NCBI GenBank assembly: GCA_036939975.1
Contig: JALLPB010002314.1
Coordinates: forward strand, 1-13,555
Source of the DNA: Cyclostephanos tholiformis
Taxonomy: Eukaryota > Bacillariophyta > Thalassiosirophyceae > Thalassiosirales > Thalassiosiraceae
Length of the DNA stretch: 13,555 nt
Direction: 5' to 3'
Part shown: positions 1-7,562 of the stretch, one piece after another
Layout of the letters: every line of letters begins with the position of its first letter
Numbering within the stretch: the stretch's first letter is position 1
Made by a program: the position numbers and the translations under genes
Notes under the pieces: model-generated
Databases searched by the model: none
Seen by the model: only the letters and a program-made list of their open reading frames with translations
What the model was told of the DNA's origin: nothing

Positions 1-30
1 AAAAAGGTACACTATTTGATTTGGCGGGAA
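1..30 (+). repeat. Left terminal inverted repeat
   Basis: A 30-bp terminus starting AAAAAGGTACACTATTTG, identical as reverse complement to 3092-3121. Its inner end, 20-30, reads TTTGGCGGGAA, which matches the E2F/DP consensus known from plants and animals. That the site binds E2F is inference only. Confidence 0.95.
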
Positions 31-107
31 CAAAAAACTCAAGTCGGACAGACCGTCGCCGAAAAAAAGGTCGTTTCAAGATAAATCGATTTCAATTTTT
101 TTCCACA

Positions 108-257
108 CTGATAAGCATTAAACGCCGCCAATCGTCCCACTGATAAGCATTAAACGCGCTGATAAGCTTAAAACAGCACTTCGCTTGCTGTTAAGCATAA
201 ACTGCGCTATTTTTGTACTTGGGCTGATAAGCATAAATTGTGCTGATAGGCATAAAA
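108..257 (+). repeat. Subterminal repeat array, six CTGATAAGCATAAA-like motifs
   Basis: Copies begin at about 108, 140, 159, 188, 224 and 243, spaced 19-36 bp apart. The first two are identical over 18 bases (CTGATAAGCATTAAACGC); the others vary at a few positions (for example CTGTTAAGCATAAACTGC). Irregularly spaced short motifs just inside the TIR are typical of transposase-binding sites in CACTA, hAT and similar elements. No comparable array is seen inside the right end, so binding would be asymmetric. The binding role is inferred. Confidence 0.75.
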
Positions 258-339
258 GGGGTAAAAAAAAATAACTAGTACTAATTAAAACAAAACAGAA
301 TGTGGGAAAAAGCCTCGCCTGCTAAAAAAACCCACCCAC

Positions 340-1053
340 TCAAACCACGCCCTTGTTGCCGTCTTTGCCCTCATTGCCGTCGAAGTTTGCTCTAAACTCC
401 GATCTTTCCGTCTTTTCCACCTTCACCTTTGACCAAACTTCTGGACTCGGCTCCTCGTACAAAACATCCGTGTGATACTCAATAGGAATGTTGGGTCGAT
501 AGTTCTTCCACATCTCCACTATCTTGTACGGATTCAATCCCACACACGGAATTGGCTTCAACACCCGCTCTGCATACTCAATCAACTCCATCTGATCAGC
601 ATACTCCCAGTGCCTCTTCCGAAGCTTGATGATGAACTCCCGGTGCTCCGCCAGATTGCTCTCCCGGAACCTCATCTCAAAACCATCGTCGTCAACACAA
701 GAAAAAATATGATTTTGTTTTATGTTTGACACTAACTTACGATAGATGCCATCAAGGAGCGTGTCGTAGTCAAGAAAGTCATCGGCCACAGTTCGATGGA
801 TAGTTACTGATGCCGATTGATCCAACGCCGTCACTAATTGGTCAACCGTGAACAGATTTTGTTTCCGATATTCTTGCTTCAACAAGTTGAAGAGGCGGTC
901 GGCAGCATTTTTCGTGTGTCCGACAACAAGGAAAATAAACTGTACCGACTTGAAATACCCCATTGCCATCAGCCATACCGCCAGCTTCAAGACGGTGTTG
1001 TTCTTGTTTTGGCCAGAGCAGTTATCGAAGATAATATTTAACTCACAGCGTTT
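340..1053 (-). CDS. Transposase-like protein, C-terminal piece with DNCSGQNKN block
   Basis: The open frame runs from 1053, with no ATG at its head. It begins KRCELNIIFDNCSGQNKN, and an apparent start at 990 (TTG) is only internal. The IIFDNCSGQNKN block gives a second Asp. VVGHTKNAADRLFN follows at residues 22-35 counted from position 990 and is probably also part of the active core. About residues 65-120 contain FLDYDTLLDGIYRK, NHIFSC and a RESNLAEHREF segment, all recalled from relatives. The C-terminus from about 190 is charged and Gly/Asn-rich. GTAAGT at 740-735 could be a splice donor, but the region reads as good protein without splicing. Confidence 0.6.
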   Translation of the reverse strand, partial: KRCELNIIFDNCSGQNKNNTVLKLAVWLMAMGYFKSVQFIFLVVGHTKNAADRLFNLLKQEYRKQNLFTVDQLVTALDQSASVTIHRTVADDFLDYDTLLDGIYRKLVSNIKQNHIFSCVDDDGFEMRFRESNLAEHREFIIKLRKRHWEYADQMELIEYAERVLKPIPCVGLNPYKIVEMWKNYRPNIPIEYHTDVLYEEPSPEVWSKVKVEKTERSEFRANFDGNEGKDGNKGVV

Positions 1054-2047
1054 TCATAATCAACGACGCCACATTGTTTGCACCCTTTTTTCCAACCCCC
1101 TCATGATAAACATGGCAATGCAAATGCTCACTTACCCGTCCATCATTGTATCTGTGAGCATGGTCGACAATCCCCAAGTTGTAAACACTCAATGGACTGT
1201 AGTAATACGTGATGCCGGGCTGCTCATTGTTGTAGACTGGTAGCTCCATGTTCTGGCCGTAATCGACGACAAAGGTGTACCGCCTCTCAGCATGATCTTT
1301 ACCTGCGGTTGCATCTGCAACTGCATCGGCCACCTTTGCCTGATAGAATGCTCTCTGTGCCCTTGCCATCTCTACGTGCTTTGCAGCCTGCATCAACATA
1401 AGCTCCCTCTCCTCTTGTGCTTCATTCGATGCAGCGTCGGCCAAGCTGAGGTCAACAGTCGTTCCAAGTTTGGCTACATCAGCATCATTGTCGTCGCTAC
1501 TATCATCGTCGCTATCACTGACATCCTTGCCAACGCGTTGTCTCACACTGTGATTTGCAAGATGCCTGTGGCGATTCGCAAAGACGTAGCAATCCTTACA
1601 GATGTCCTCCGCCGGCCGACTCACCTTCAGGTTTTTGAAGTCTCGCTTCCACATGTTGAAGTACGTTGGAAAGCTAACGTACTCACCGGGATCTGCTTCC
1701 TTTCCTTCCTCCACTGTAACAACTAATCCGCCCGTTGCTGTTGTCCTGGTGTCATATCCCAATGCCTTCATGTACCGCTTGTAACACGAACAGTGCCCCA
1801 TCGATATCGGGAGGTAAGTTACGTCAATGTTGTCATCCCGATTTGCATGGCCACCCATCCCATCAACCAACGTCGTGACAACTCGCATCGCTCGGACCTC
1901 ACCGATATTCTGGAGGTACTCAAAATGATCCTTGAGAGGCCTATACTTAGGCTCATTGGTAGTTCGTCTTCCCAGTGCTCTTGTGGTTTGGCAACACTGC
2001 CGAGGACTTCGCTGCATTCCTGATCTTAAGGTTCCTCCTTCTCCCAA
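1043..2047 (-). CDS. Transposase-like protein, middle piece with first catalytic-type Asp
   Basis: The first 30 or so codons are an out-of-frame copy of the previous piece, so the Met at 2047 is probably not a real start; meaningful sequence begins about residue 31 (NEPKYRPL). Residues 143-163 (SRPAEDICKDCYVFANRHRH) hold a CxxC...H segment suggestive of zinc binding. Residues 178-190 are an Asp/Ser run and about 200-255 an Ala/Glu-rich, probably coiled linker. Residues 258-265 (TFVVDYGQ) look like the first strand and first Asp (D262) of an RNase-H fold. The frame stops after VASLIMKTL at TGA G (1045-1043), where the third frame picks up with ELNIIFDN. Confidence 0.6.
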   Translation of the reverse strand: MGEGGTLRSGMQRSPRQCCQTTRALGRRTTNEPKYRPLKDHFEYLQNIGEVRAMRVVTTLVDGMGGHANRDDNIDVTYLPISMGHCSCYKRYMKALGYDTRTTATGGLVVTVEEGKEADPGEYVSFPTYFNMWKRDFKNLKVSRPAEDICKDCYVFANRHRHLANHSVRQRVGKDVSDSDDDSSDDNDADVAKLGTTVDLSLADAASNEAQEERELMLMQAAKHVEMARAQRAFYQAKVADAVADATAGKDHAERRYTFVVDYGQNMELPVYNNEQPGITYYYSPLSVYNLGIVDHAHRYNDGRVSEHLHCHVYHEGVGKKGANNVASLIMKTL

Positions 2048-2810
2048 AGTTCAGAAGTACGCGCAAACCCTTTGAGCACAACAGATGAGTCCGTACGTCT
2101 TCATCAACGAAGGCATCCGTGTCGTCGTCAACAAAAGGTAGACGAAAGGCTGTCACACGTTTCCTTCCTTTTCTTTGGATGTTGCTTGATTTGAAAATGA
2201 AGACGTACATACACCACTCAAAAACAATGGAGTCCTGTTTGTGCTTCTGTCGGCGTTCAAACCAAGTCAAGTACTTTGCGATTGCAGATCGGGCGCTCAA
2301 TGTACTCACGATTTCAAGGCAATTGCACTTTCTATTGGGGCAACTCATCCTCGCCAATCGCAATAAAAAATAAGTAAACAAATCATCATCATCCAGAGCC
2401 AACGTACTTCCCCTTGACAACACCACTGTTCCCAATCCCCCTCCCCCCCCCTGCTCCTCCTCCTCGTCATCATTTGCCTTCTGCTCCTCGTCCTCATTGT
2501 CAACCTCCTCCATCAGATCGATTGACCCCATCCACTCGCTGTCATCAACATTGTCAATGCCCCCCTCCCCCTCCAGCGCATCGTTGGTGGCAAGCGGAGT
2601 AGATGCTGGGGGCTGCATAACCAGGGGTGGCAGCGCATCCACCTCAACTGGGGGGAATTTTGCTTGCATAGCCTGAGCGCGCCACGCGACGTGCTCAGCA
2701 CGCTCATCAGCCATCATATCATGGCGAGACATCCTCACTCTGCTCCTCTGGCGAGAGGGGGCCTCCTCCTCATTGTCGTTGTTCGGATGCTGCTGTCTTG
2801 TTGACACCAT
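1953..2810 (-). CDS. Transposase-like protein, N-terminal piece (285 aa)
   Basis: Starts at ATG (2810-2808), the first Met after the AT-rich right subterminal region. Residues 1-140 are low complexity and probably disordered, with acidic runs (EEVDNEDEEQ, DDEEEEQ) and a Gly5 stretch. Residues 157-164 (CPNRKCNC) look like a Cys metal-binding cluster, followed by a helical segment with RSAIAKYLTWFERR. Residues 241-267 (from THLLCSKG, through LLNFGRRR, to IRNAA) and SAVLPNHKSTG resemble the segment before the nuclease region in DUF7869-type proteins. The frame ends CAA TGA G, and homology-like text resumes in the +1 frame as EPKYRPLKDHFEYL. This fits a broken N-terminal exon of the transposase, not a separate gene. 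Confidence 0.6.
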   Translation of the reverse strand: MVSTRQQHPNNDNEEEAPSRQRSRVRMSRHDMMADERAEHVAWRAQAMQAKFPPVEVDALPPLVMQPPASTPLATNDALEGEGGIDNVDDSEWMGSIDLMEEVDNEDEEQKANDDEEEEQGGGGGLGTVVLSRGSTLALDDDDLFTYFLLRLARMSCPNRKCNCLEIVSTLSARSAIAKYLTWFERRQKHKQDSIVFEWCMYVFIFKSSNIQRKGRKRVTAFRLPFVDDDTDAFVDEDVRTHLLCSKGLRVLLNFGRRRNLKIRNAAKSSAVLPNHKSTGKTNYQ

Positions 2811-3091
2811 GAGATTTTTTTGTGTTGCCCGTTGCCCGGCACAACTTTTTTTTGTGATGGGGTTCGTGCACGTTGGCTTATTTTTTAGAGTACATTATTG
2901 TACATTTTATCATTTTTGGCGAGGAAACTCGGAACGGACAAGCCAGAGTTGAGCCCAACTTCCAACCACAGCGTTTTCTGACAGAATCTGTTCTGACAAC
3001 AAGACAATTTGGACAACAACGAGTCGAATGATGGGCTGGATTGAAAATTGGCCCATCAAGTTTTTAAACCAAAATTTTGTACGTGTTCGCC

Positions 3092-3121
3092 TTCCCGCCA
3101 AATCAAATAGTGTACCTTTTT
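3092..3121 (-). repeat. Right terminal inverted repeat
   Basis: Exact 30/30 inverted match to bases 1-30, ending TAGTGTACCTTTTT at 3121. The next bases (GGTTTATC) belong to the flank. The E2F-like core lies at 3092-3102, so the element carries one copy at each end, in opposite orientation. Confidence 0.95.
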
Positions 3122-3192
3122 GGTTTATCAGTCTTATTTATTTTGATCAAAATATAACTCTCAAGGTCAGATGACCCAGTGGATTTGCAAGG

Positions 3193-3385
3193 GAGCTCAG
3201 ACGGCTCTCATAGATACTTGTGGAGCTGACCAGAAAACAGTTCACGATTCCCCCAGAAAGCAAGAAAAGAATTAAGTTTCAATTCAAATATTCAGACAAT
3301 TGAACAGATCTTCAAGAGAGCTCAGACAGCTCAAAGACACCTTGTGGAACTGACCAGAAATCAGTTCACGATTAGCTCAGAAGTA
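3193..3385 (+). repeat. Diverged direct duplication, period about 125 bp
   Basis: Bases 3193-3260 (GAGCTCAGACGGCTC..., GAGCTGACCAGAAAACAG, TTCACGATT) align to 3318-3385 (GAGCTCAGACAGCTC..., GAACTGACCAGAAATCAG, TTCACGATT). The copies differ by substitutions and by one base of length, so this is an old tandem duplication. It overlaps the open fragment described next. Confidence 0.75.
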
Positions 3386-3520
3386 AAAGAGAAGAAAGGC
3401 AGACCAGAAATCCCAGTGAGAAAGAGATATGAGAATGATTTCACAAAGAAGTTTGAAAAAATTGCCAAAGATAAAAAAGAACAAAGAAGAAAGCATCTAA
3501 GGAAGAATGGCAAGATTTGA
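3230..3520 (+). other. Orphan open fragment, Lys/Arg-rich, possible decayed exon
   Basis: An open frame of 96 codons without an early ATG ends at TGA 3518-3520. It reads through TIEQIFKRAQTAQRHLVEL and later KRYENDFTKKFEKIAKDKK, with very high Lys, Arg and Glu content. The first duplication copy (3193-3260) has a one-base length change and does not stay in the same frame, so any larger gene is broken. I do not recognise the family. A chance frame in purine-rich DNA is possible. Confidence 0.3.
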
Positions 3521-3880
3521 GAGAAGTTTTAAGACTTTGAATATATGAACCCTTCGTCCATTATGAAGAAGATTAAGCAAAACGCAGCATCAGTCAAAGC
3601 TCTTAAGGCAAGCACTTCAGACCATGGGGGAGGATATCCTATGCTGGTTTTATGCTGGTTTTACCAAGTTTTATTTATTTAAATATCACACTAGGCGAGT
3701 AGAAATAATCACAATTCTATTGTAAATTCTAGGAACATGTCAATCAATCCAACAACTAAACCAACTAAAGATCCTAGTCGAAGACCGTCATAGGACATGG
3801 TCATTATCACGGGGTAGTAGGCATGTGATCATTGCATCTTGCTGCAGGCACAAGGGGCACAAAATGATGGAATCGATCCA
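3521..3880. other. No gene seen
   Basis: AT-rich sequence with a short tandem echo (TATGCTGGTTTTA twice near 3640-3662). No supported coding or RNA feature. Confidence 0.6.
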
Positions 3881-3888
3881 GCATCATC

Positions 3889-4480
3889 ACACGGGGGAGA
3901 GGGGGGGGAGGATGATGATGATGGCACCTTCCCCCCCCCCCCGGAGGTGACGTCCTCCTCCTCGTCATCGTCATTGTCCCTTGCTTGGTTGTAGTATTCG
4001 TGATCCACACAAATTCAACCACAGTGTCAGACACTGGCGTAGGGCATCGTGATGATTGATCACCGGCAGTTTTGGTGGTGCTGCTACCCCCTCTCCCCTC
4101 CGCCTTCCTCATACTCCTCCTCCCTTAATGAACAACGATGATCACTTGCTCCCACCATCCTCAATTGGGGCAAAATTACACCCCTTGAATGCCCATGCGC
4201 CATGGGCACAGTTGCGAGCGTAATTTGCATTGACACAAATCGCGATAATGATTTGAGATTGGCGTATGAGAGTATGTGATGGATAGCATCAGGCATCATT
4301 GCAATGGAGGAGATGATAAGCGGTGGCATCGTTGTCATCATCATTGTCATCATCATCATCAACTTGGTATGATGACAAACACAATGATGTCATTGATGCC
4401 CAGGGGAGGATGGAGAGAATGCCATGGATGTGGAGGACATCATCATCGTCCATCCCTCGTACATCCCTCCTTTGTCATCG
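3889..4480. repeat. Low-complexity G/C runs and GAT/ATC microsatellite region
   Basis: G-rich stretches at about 3894-3909, a C12 run at 3931-3942, and repeated GAT/ATC triplets at about 3909-3922, 4318-4362 and 4436-4452. Open frames crossing this region on both strands translate to His, Met or Pro/Arg runs and are products of the triplet repeat, not genes. Confidence 0.7.
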
Positions 4481-4723
4481 GTGAGTTCGTACTTTCCATA
4501 TATATTCCAACGAGTATGATTGGGTGCACCGGCCACTATATTTTTTTATTCTCTCCCCTCGACCCTGCCTGTAGACGGGGATTGCATGGGCAGCTTGTAT
4601 TGATTTTGAAATATTTTAACCTCATGTTGGTTTGTGTCTTTTGTTTCTTTGGTCCTTTTTCTCATTTTGAGAGAGTGTGTGTATGTGTATGTTCCTCAAT
4701 TTAATTTGTTCTGTGGCAGGTAG

Positions 4724-4981
4724 ATCGCTAAAATAGACAGAATTCCGTCTCTAGCAGAAAGAAACCTAACTCACTGGAGGAAAATACACACAAAGAGAGA
4801 TAAATATATCCATTTCCCGCAGCTGTGTGAATCCTCCCTGGCCAAACAATTTTTTTCTTTTTATCACTCAGGAGTTTTGTCCTTCGGCGATTACTTTCTA
4901 CTTAGGAACCAATATTACACGGAGGACAAAAAAGCCAAGGAAAGAGATCAAAGGAAATTACCTGAACTACTACATAAATAA
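4724..4981 (+). other. Orphan open fragment of 85 codons, possible exon relic
   Basis: Open from just after TAG (4721-4723) to TAA (4979-4981), with no ATG. The translation includes IPSLAERNLTHWRKIHTK, LAKQFFSFYHSGVLSFGDYF and a charged tail ending KLPELLHK. It looks more protein-like than its neighbours and is preceded by TTCTGTGGCAG (4710-4719), which resembles a splice acceptor. Several open frames of this length are expected by chance in AT-rich sequence, and no family is recognised. Confidence 0.2.
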
Positions 4982-5048
4982 ATAGTTATTTTTACTCAAG
5001 GTGTATTGCTCCATGGATGGAACTGGACATAGTGATACGCAAAAAGTC

Positions 5049-5156
5049 AGGCAAAATTCTGACAATGTGGCCAAATTCTGGCAACCTGGCAAAAATAACG
5101 TAGGAACCAATATATAAGTTAGGCAATCTGGCAAAATTCTGGCTATCTGGCAAATG
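5049..5156. repeat. Degenerate CTGGCAAA / GGCAAAATTCTG repeats
   Basis: Variants of AGGCAAAATTCTG occur at 5049-5061, 5069-5080 and about 5129-5141, interleaved with CTGGCAA variants at about 5078-5092, 5127-5134 and 5146-5153. Spacing is irregular. The origin is unknown; it may be a short imperfect satellite or a decayed element. Confidence 0.5.
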
Positions 5157-5159
5157 ATT

Positions 5160-5428
5160 TTCTCGAAATAATTTACCCAGGCCTATTTTCTGTTGCATGA
5201 TGTTCATGTGACTGATGGTTTACTGCTCCTTACTCCTTACCATAATGCCTGACAGAGGAACTGATTATTCCTTTGATCTCAAAGATCTCATAATTGATTA
5301 TCTCTTCATTTGAGTGGGTCTTGATGATACACGTGTGTGTTTCAAAAAAGAGGCGGACGAAAAAAATCATTTGGCCCGAGTTTGCACACCTGCAGGAAAC
5401 GTATTAGTATGGGTGCATAGTCCCCAGT
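5160..5428. other. No gene seen
   Basis: AT-rich intergenic-looking sequence without a supported reading frame, repeat or RNA structure. Confidence 0.55.
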
Positions 5429-5480
5429 GACTGAATTCAGTCTAAAAGACTGAATTCAGTCTAAAAGACTGAATTCAGTC
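5429..5480. repeat. Tandem array of a 14-bp perfect palindrome, period 19 bp
   Basis: GACTGAATTCAGTC is a perfect palindrome. It occurs at 5429-5442, 5448-5461 and 5467-5480, separated each time by TAAAA. All three copies are identical. It could fold as hairpins or serve as clustered dimeric protein sites; neither is shown by sequence alone. Confidence 0.9.
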
Positions 5481-5649
5481 GGTCATCTTGATCATACCAT
5501 CCTGCCTGTCAGCCATGGCTTCTAGTTGTCCTAATTAGGTGGCTGCATGGGGGTACCAATGTTTGGAGGAGTATTCGTCATTGCATTGAGGTACTATGAT
5601 GATTTTTTTGTGGCCACAATACGCATCGCCAATTTTTCTACATAGGAAT

Positions 5650-6470
5650 CATACATGAACATGCATTAGAACCTGTTGCATATACAACCCTTCAAAATGG
5701 CTGTGTATGAGCTTCTTCCCAGTTCATGTTCTTCAGGTCGAATCAAAGCACAATCAATAGTCAGTCTGTCAGTCTGTGAAAAAAATCGGCCCACAGATGT
5801 TTCGCCAATTTTTTCATTATGTTCTCTTAAGAATTTACTCAGGCAAACAACATACCATTGGAAAGCTCTCCCATAACTCTTTTATATGGCTTTCTCCATT
5901 TTTTCTGTGTTTCTTTTTTGCTGAAATATTTTGTTTTGCAAAACTGATTAAATTCAGTCAAAAGGGGGGTCTACTGACTGGTATCTTTAAATATATAAGT
6001 GTACTATTATCCACAGAGAGAGCTTGAAGGGAACTTTCCAACGATAGTTGAGCCATGAAATATATTACAAAAGATCAGGTGAGAACTACCTGAAGAGACT
6101 GAGTATTTAAACCCCGCTCAATCTATGTTGGTTCCTACATATAGAGCCAAAAAAATTAATAAATGATGATAAAACACTACTGTAGGGGATCATGGAATTT
6201 GTCATGATAACCTTAGTCCCCTCATGTGGACACAAAATGATATGGCAGCAACTAGAGCCCATGGGCAACAGGATGGTAGGTAGCCAGGTGTCTGATGATG
6301 GTGATGGGATCATTTCTAAATATTAGCGAGATGGCCTGATGTAATTCTCAGCCTCAAAGACTGGATGTAGTTGATGCAGCACAGGAACCGAAAAAGGCTA
6401 TTGCTGATTTTAGCTGCCATTTAAAGTATCGATTTTATGTATCTTTGATTTTTGGTCGGGGTCAAGTTTG
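5650..6470. other. No gene seen
   Basis: AT-rich region. Short open frames near 5676-6027 (+) and 6107-6313 (-) overlap homopolymer T runs and have no recognisable domain. Nothing is supported. Confidence 0.5.
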
Positions 6471-6475
6471 AACCA

Positions 6476-6497
6476 AATGGTACCTCAAGGTACCATT
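6476..6497. repeat. 22-bp hairpin-forming inverted repeat
   Basis: AATGGTACCT and AGGTACCATT are exact reverse complements separated by only CA. The very short loop suggests a cruciform-type palindrome. No T-run follows and no gene end is near, so a terminator role is not indicated. Confidence 0.8.
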
Positions 6498-6513
6498 ATG
6501 GGGCTGAGGTACA

Positions 6514-6570
6514 CATTATCGGTTTCCCTAGTAGGGGTTTTGGAAAACATTACCGGTTCCCACAATAGGG
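6514..6570. repeat. Diverged 34-bp direct duplication
   Basis: CATTATCGGTTTCCCTAGTA at 6514-6533 resembles CATTACCGGTTCCCACAATA at 6548-6567; in both copies the text continues into a GGG run. Weak and small. Confidence 0.4.
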
Positions 6571-7241
6571 TGGGCACACTTTTTGTACCTAAAACCTTTG
6601 GTATGCATACTTTTTTCTACAGTAGCTATACATGGGATTTCAGTACTAAAATTTGGTATTTTTATATCTTTGGGTTTAGGTATGTAAATGTGTACTCCAA
6701 GAATTCCGTCCAGCAGTAGAACTGGTATCATGACAATTTTACTAGAGGAGGTGAAGGAGTTCAAATGAGTGTAATTGCCTCATCAACACCAGCAAAAAAA
6801 TCAAATCTCAACACCTCCACCCCCTCAACAAAGCACACCATCATCATCACCATCATCAGCCATCTCCATCCATTGTGGACCCCCCCCATCATTGCCCATG
6901 GCCACAATTCTCCACCATGAGTCACAACAACAAGGATGCATCACTGCCACCCCACTGCCCCCGTGTCAGACAGGGGTGGTGAAGGAAATTATGGCAAAAT
7001 CAATCAAATAAGTCCACTGATAAATATGCAGGACAAAAAAAAAATTTGCACCTTTTTAATACAAGTCTACCTTATAGGCTGGGGTTTAAGAGCCAAAAAA
7101 CAGACACTAATCTATCTAAATTAGTCAGGAAAACAGGAGGAATTAATTTGTGTCACAATGCGATCATTTTTTTGAGAACGTGAAGCAGTTGAATAGGGCA
7201 TCATGTAGACAAGAAGGCAATTAGGTGGGCATGAGCATTAG
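6571..7241. other. No gene seen; triplet-rich Pro/Ser-coding sequence
   Basis: From about 6775 to 6960 the sequence is rich in CAC, CCA and ATC triplets, giving a Pro/Ser/Gln-rich open frame of 78 codons (6775-7011, +) that I treat as low complexity. About 7120-7241 could hold the decayed start of the recombinase relic that follows, but I cannot align it convincingly. Confidence 0.4.
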
Positions 7242-7558
7242 TGGGAAGAAGAAGATTGGATTTGATTGTAAGAAGCAAAGGCAACCAGACCAGGTGGAAC
7301 AGCAACCAAGAGTGGCATGTGTATGCCAACTCCCACAACCCCAAAATTTGCCCTGTGCTTGCCCTTGCATGGTACATATTTTCTAATCCAGGAATATTAT
7401 GACGTGGAAGATGAGGCAGTAGAGGGGTGAGTGTGAGCAATCAGAAAGGACACCTATTTCCCGAAGGAAATCAGTAAGACCAATTCATGGACTGCCTGCA
7501 CTGTATTGTCCTAAAGAGTTTTTTGTGTAGGGTATCTCGCTTTTCCATAAAAGGTGTT
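7242..7558 (+). pseudogene. Decayed tyrosine-recombinase-like (Crypton-like) domain
   Basis: Translated pieces keep the order of the catalytic region of stramenopile tyrosine-recombinase proteins as I recall them. WEEEDWI comes first (7242-7262, frame of 7242). After a frame change, SKGNQ, NQEWHVYANSHNP, KICPVLALAWYIFSNPGIL run to a TGA at 7400. Then, in the same frame after another stop, HLFPEGNQ, a TAA, and DQFMDCLHCIVLK (7451-7513) correspond to the usual LFPG..QYDRF.KCL segment. A final FSIKG (7541-7555) may be the remnant of the box with the catalytic His-x-x-Arg. Several in-frame stops and at least one frameshift make it non-functional. The family assignment rests on remembered motifs. 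Confidence 0.55.
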
Positions 7559-7562
7559 ACTC

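Larger units (their letters stand above)
340..2810 (-). pseudogene. Transposase-like gene of the TIR element, split over three frames
   Basis: This is the whole coding span of the element, listed in three pieces below. Together the pieces would give a protein of about 780 residues, in the order: disordered acidic N-terminus, Cys-rich block, CxxC/His block, acidic and Ala/Glu-rich linker, then an RNase-H-like nuclease core. Reading frames change by +1 near 1953 and again near 1043-1053; both upstream frames end in TGA followed by G. I see no clear intron at either joint. Either single-base changes broke the gene, or translation shifts frame. The middle piece also seems to lack a short loop before the DNCSGQNKN block compared with relatives I recall, which favours decay. 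Confidence 0.75.
1..3121 (-). mobile_element. TIR DNA transposon with a frame-broken DUF7869-like transposase
   Basis: A 3.1-kb unit is bounded by a perfect 30-bp terminal inverted repeat: bases 1-30 are the exact reverse complement of 3092-3121. Similarity between the ends stops after base 30. The left end adds an array of short subterminal motifs (108-257), which the right end lacks. The interior holds one gene on the minus strand, 2810 to 340, with RNase-H-like nuclease motifs. A target-site duplication cannot be checked because the window begins at the left terminus. The superfamily is uncertain; from memory the protein resembles the DUF7869-type proteins abundant in stramenopiles. The perfect TIRs suggest recent insertion, whereas the split gene suggests either inactivation or frameshifted expression. 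Confidence 0.85.

Noticed and set aside
671..740. Intron in the transposase C-terminal piece (GTAAGT at 740-735)
   Set aside because: Available acceptors give lengths of 65 or 70 nt, which break the frame, while the unspliced reading contains family-like NHIFSC text.
472..2602. Plus-strand frames inside the transposon
   Set aside because: Shadows of the minus-strand transposase; several are Cys/His/Pro-rich complements of its acidic repeats.
4084..4704. Open frames on both strands with Met or His runs
   Set aside because: They are translations of the GAT/ATC microsatellite; any frame through it stays open.
5429..5480. CRISPR array
   Set aside because: Spacers are identical 5-base TAAAA; no unique spacers and a eukaryotic context.
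6459..6476. tRNA-like B box (GTTTGAACC)
   Set aside because: No acceptor stem or A box at the proper distance; a T-loop word alone is not enough.
6476..6497. Transcription terminator hairpin
   Set aside because: No T tract, no adjacent gene end, and a eukaryotic setting.
6468..6764. Overlapping 78-83-codon frames on both strands
   Set aside because: No recognisable motif; they overlap each other and the palindrome.
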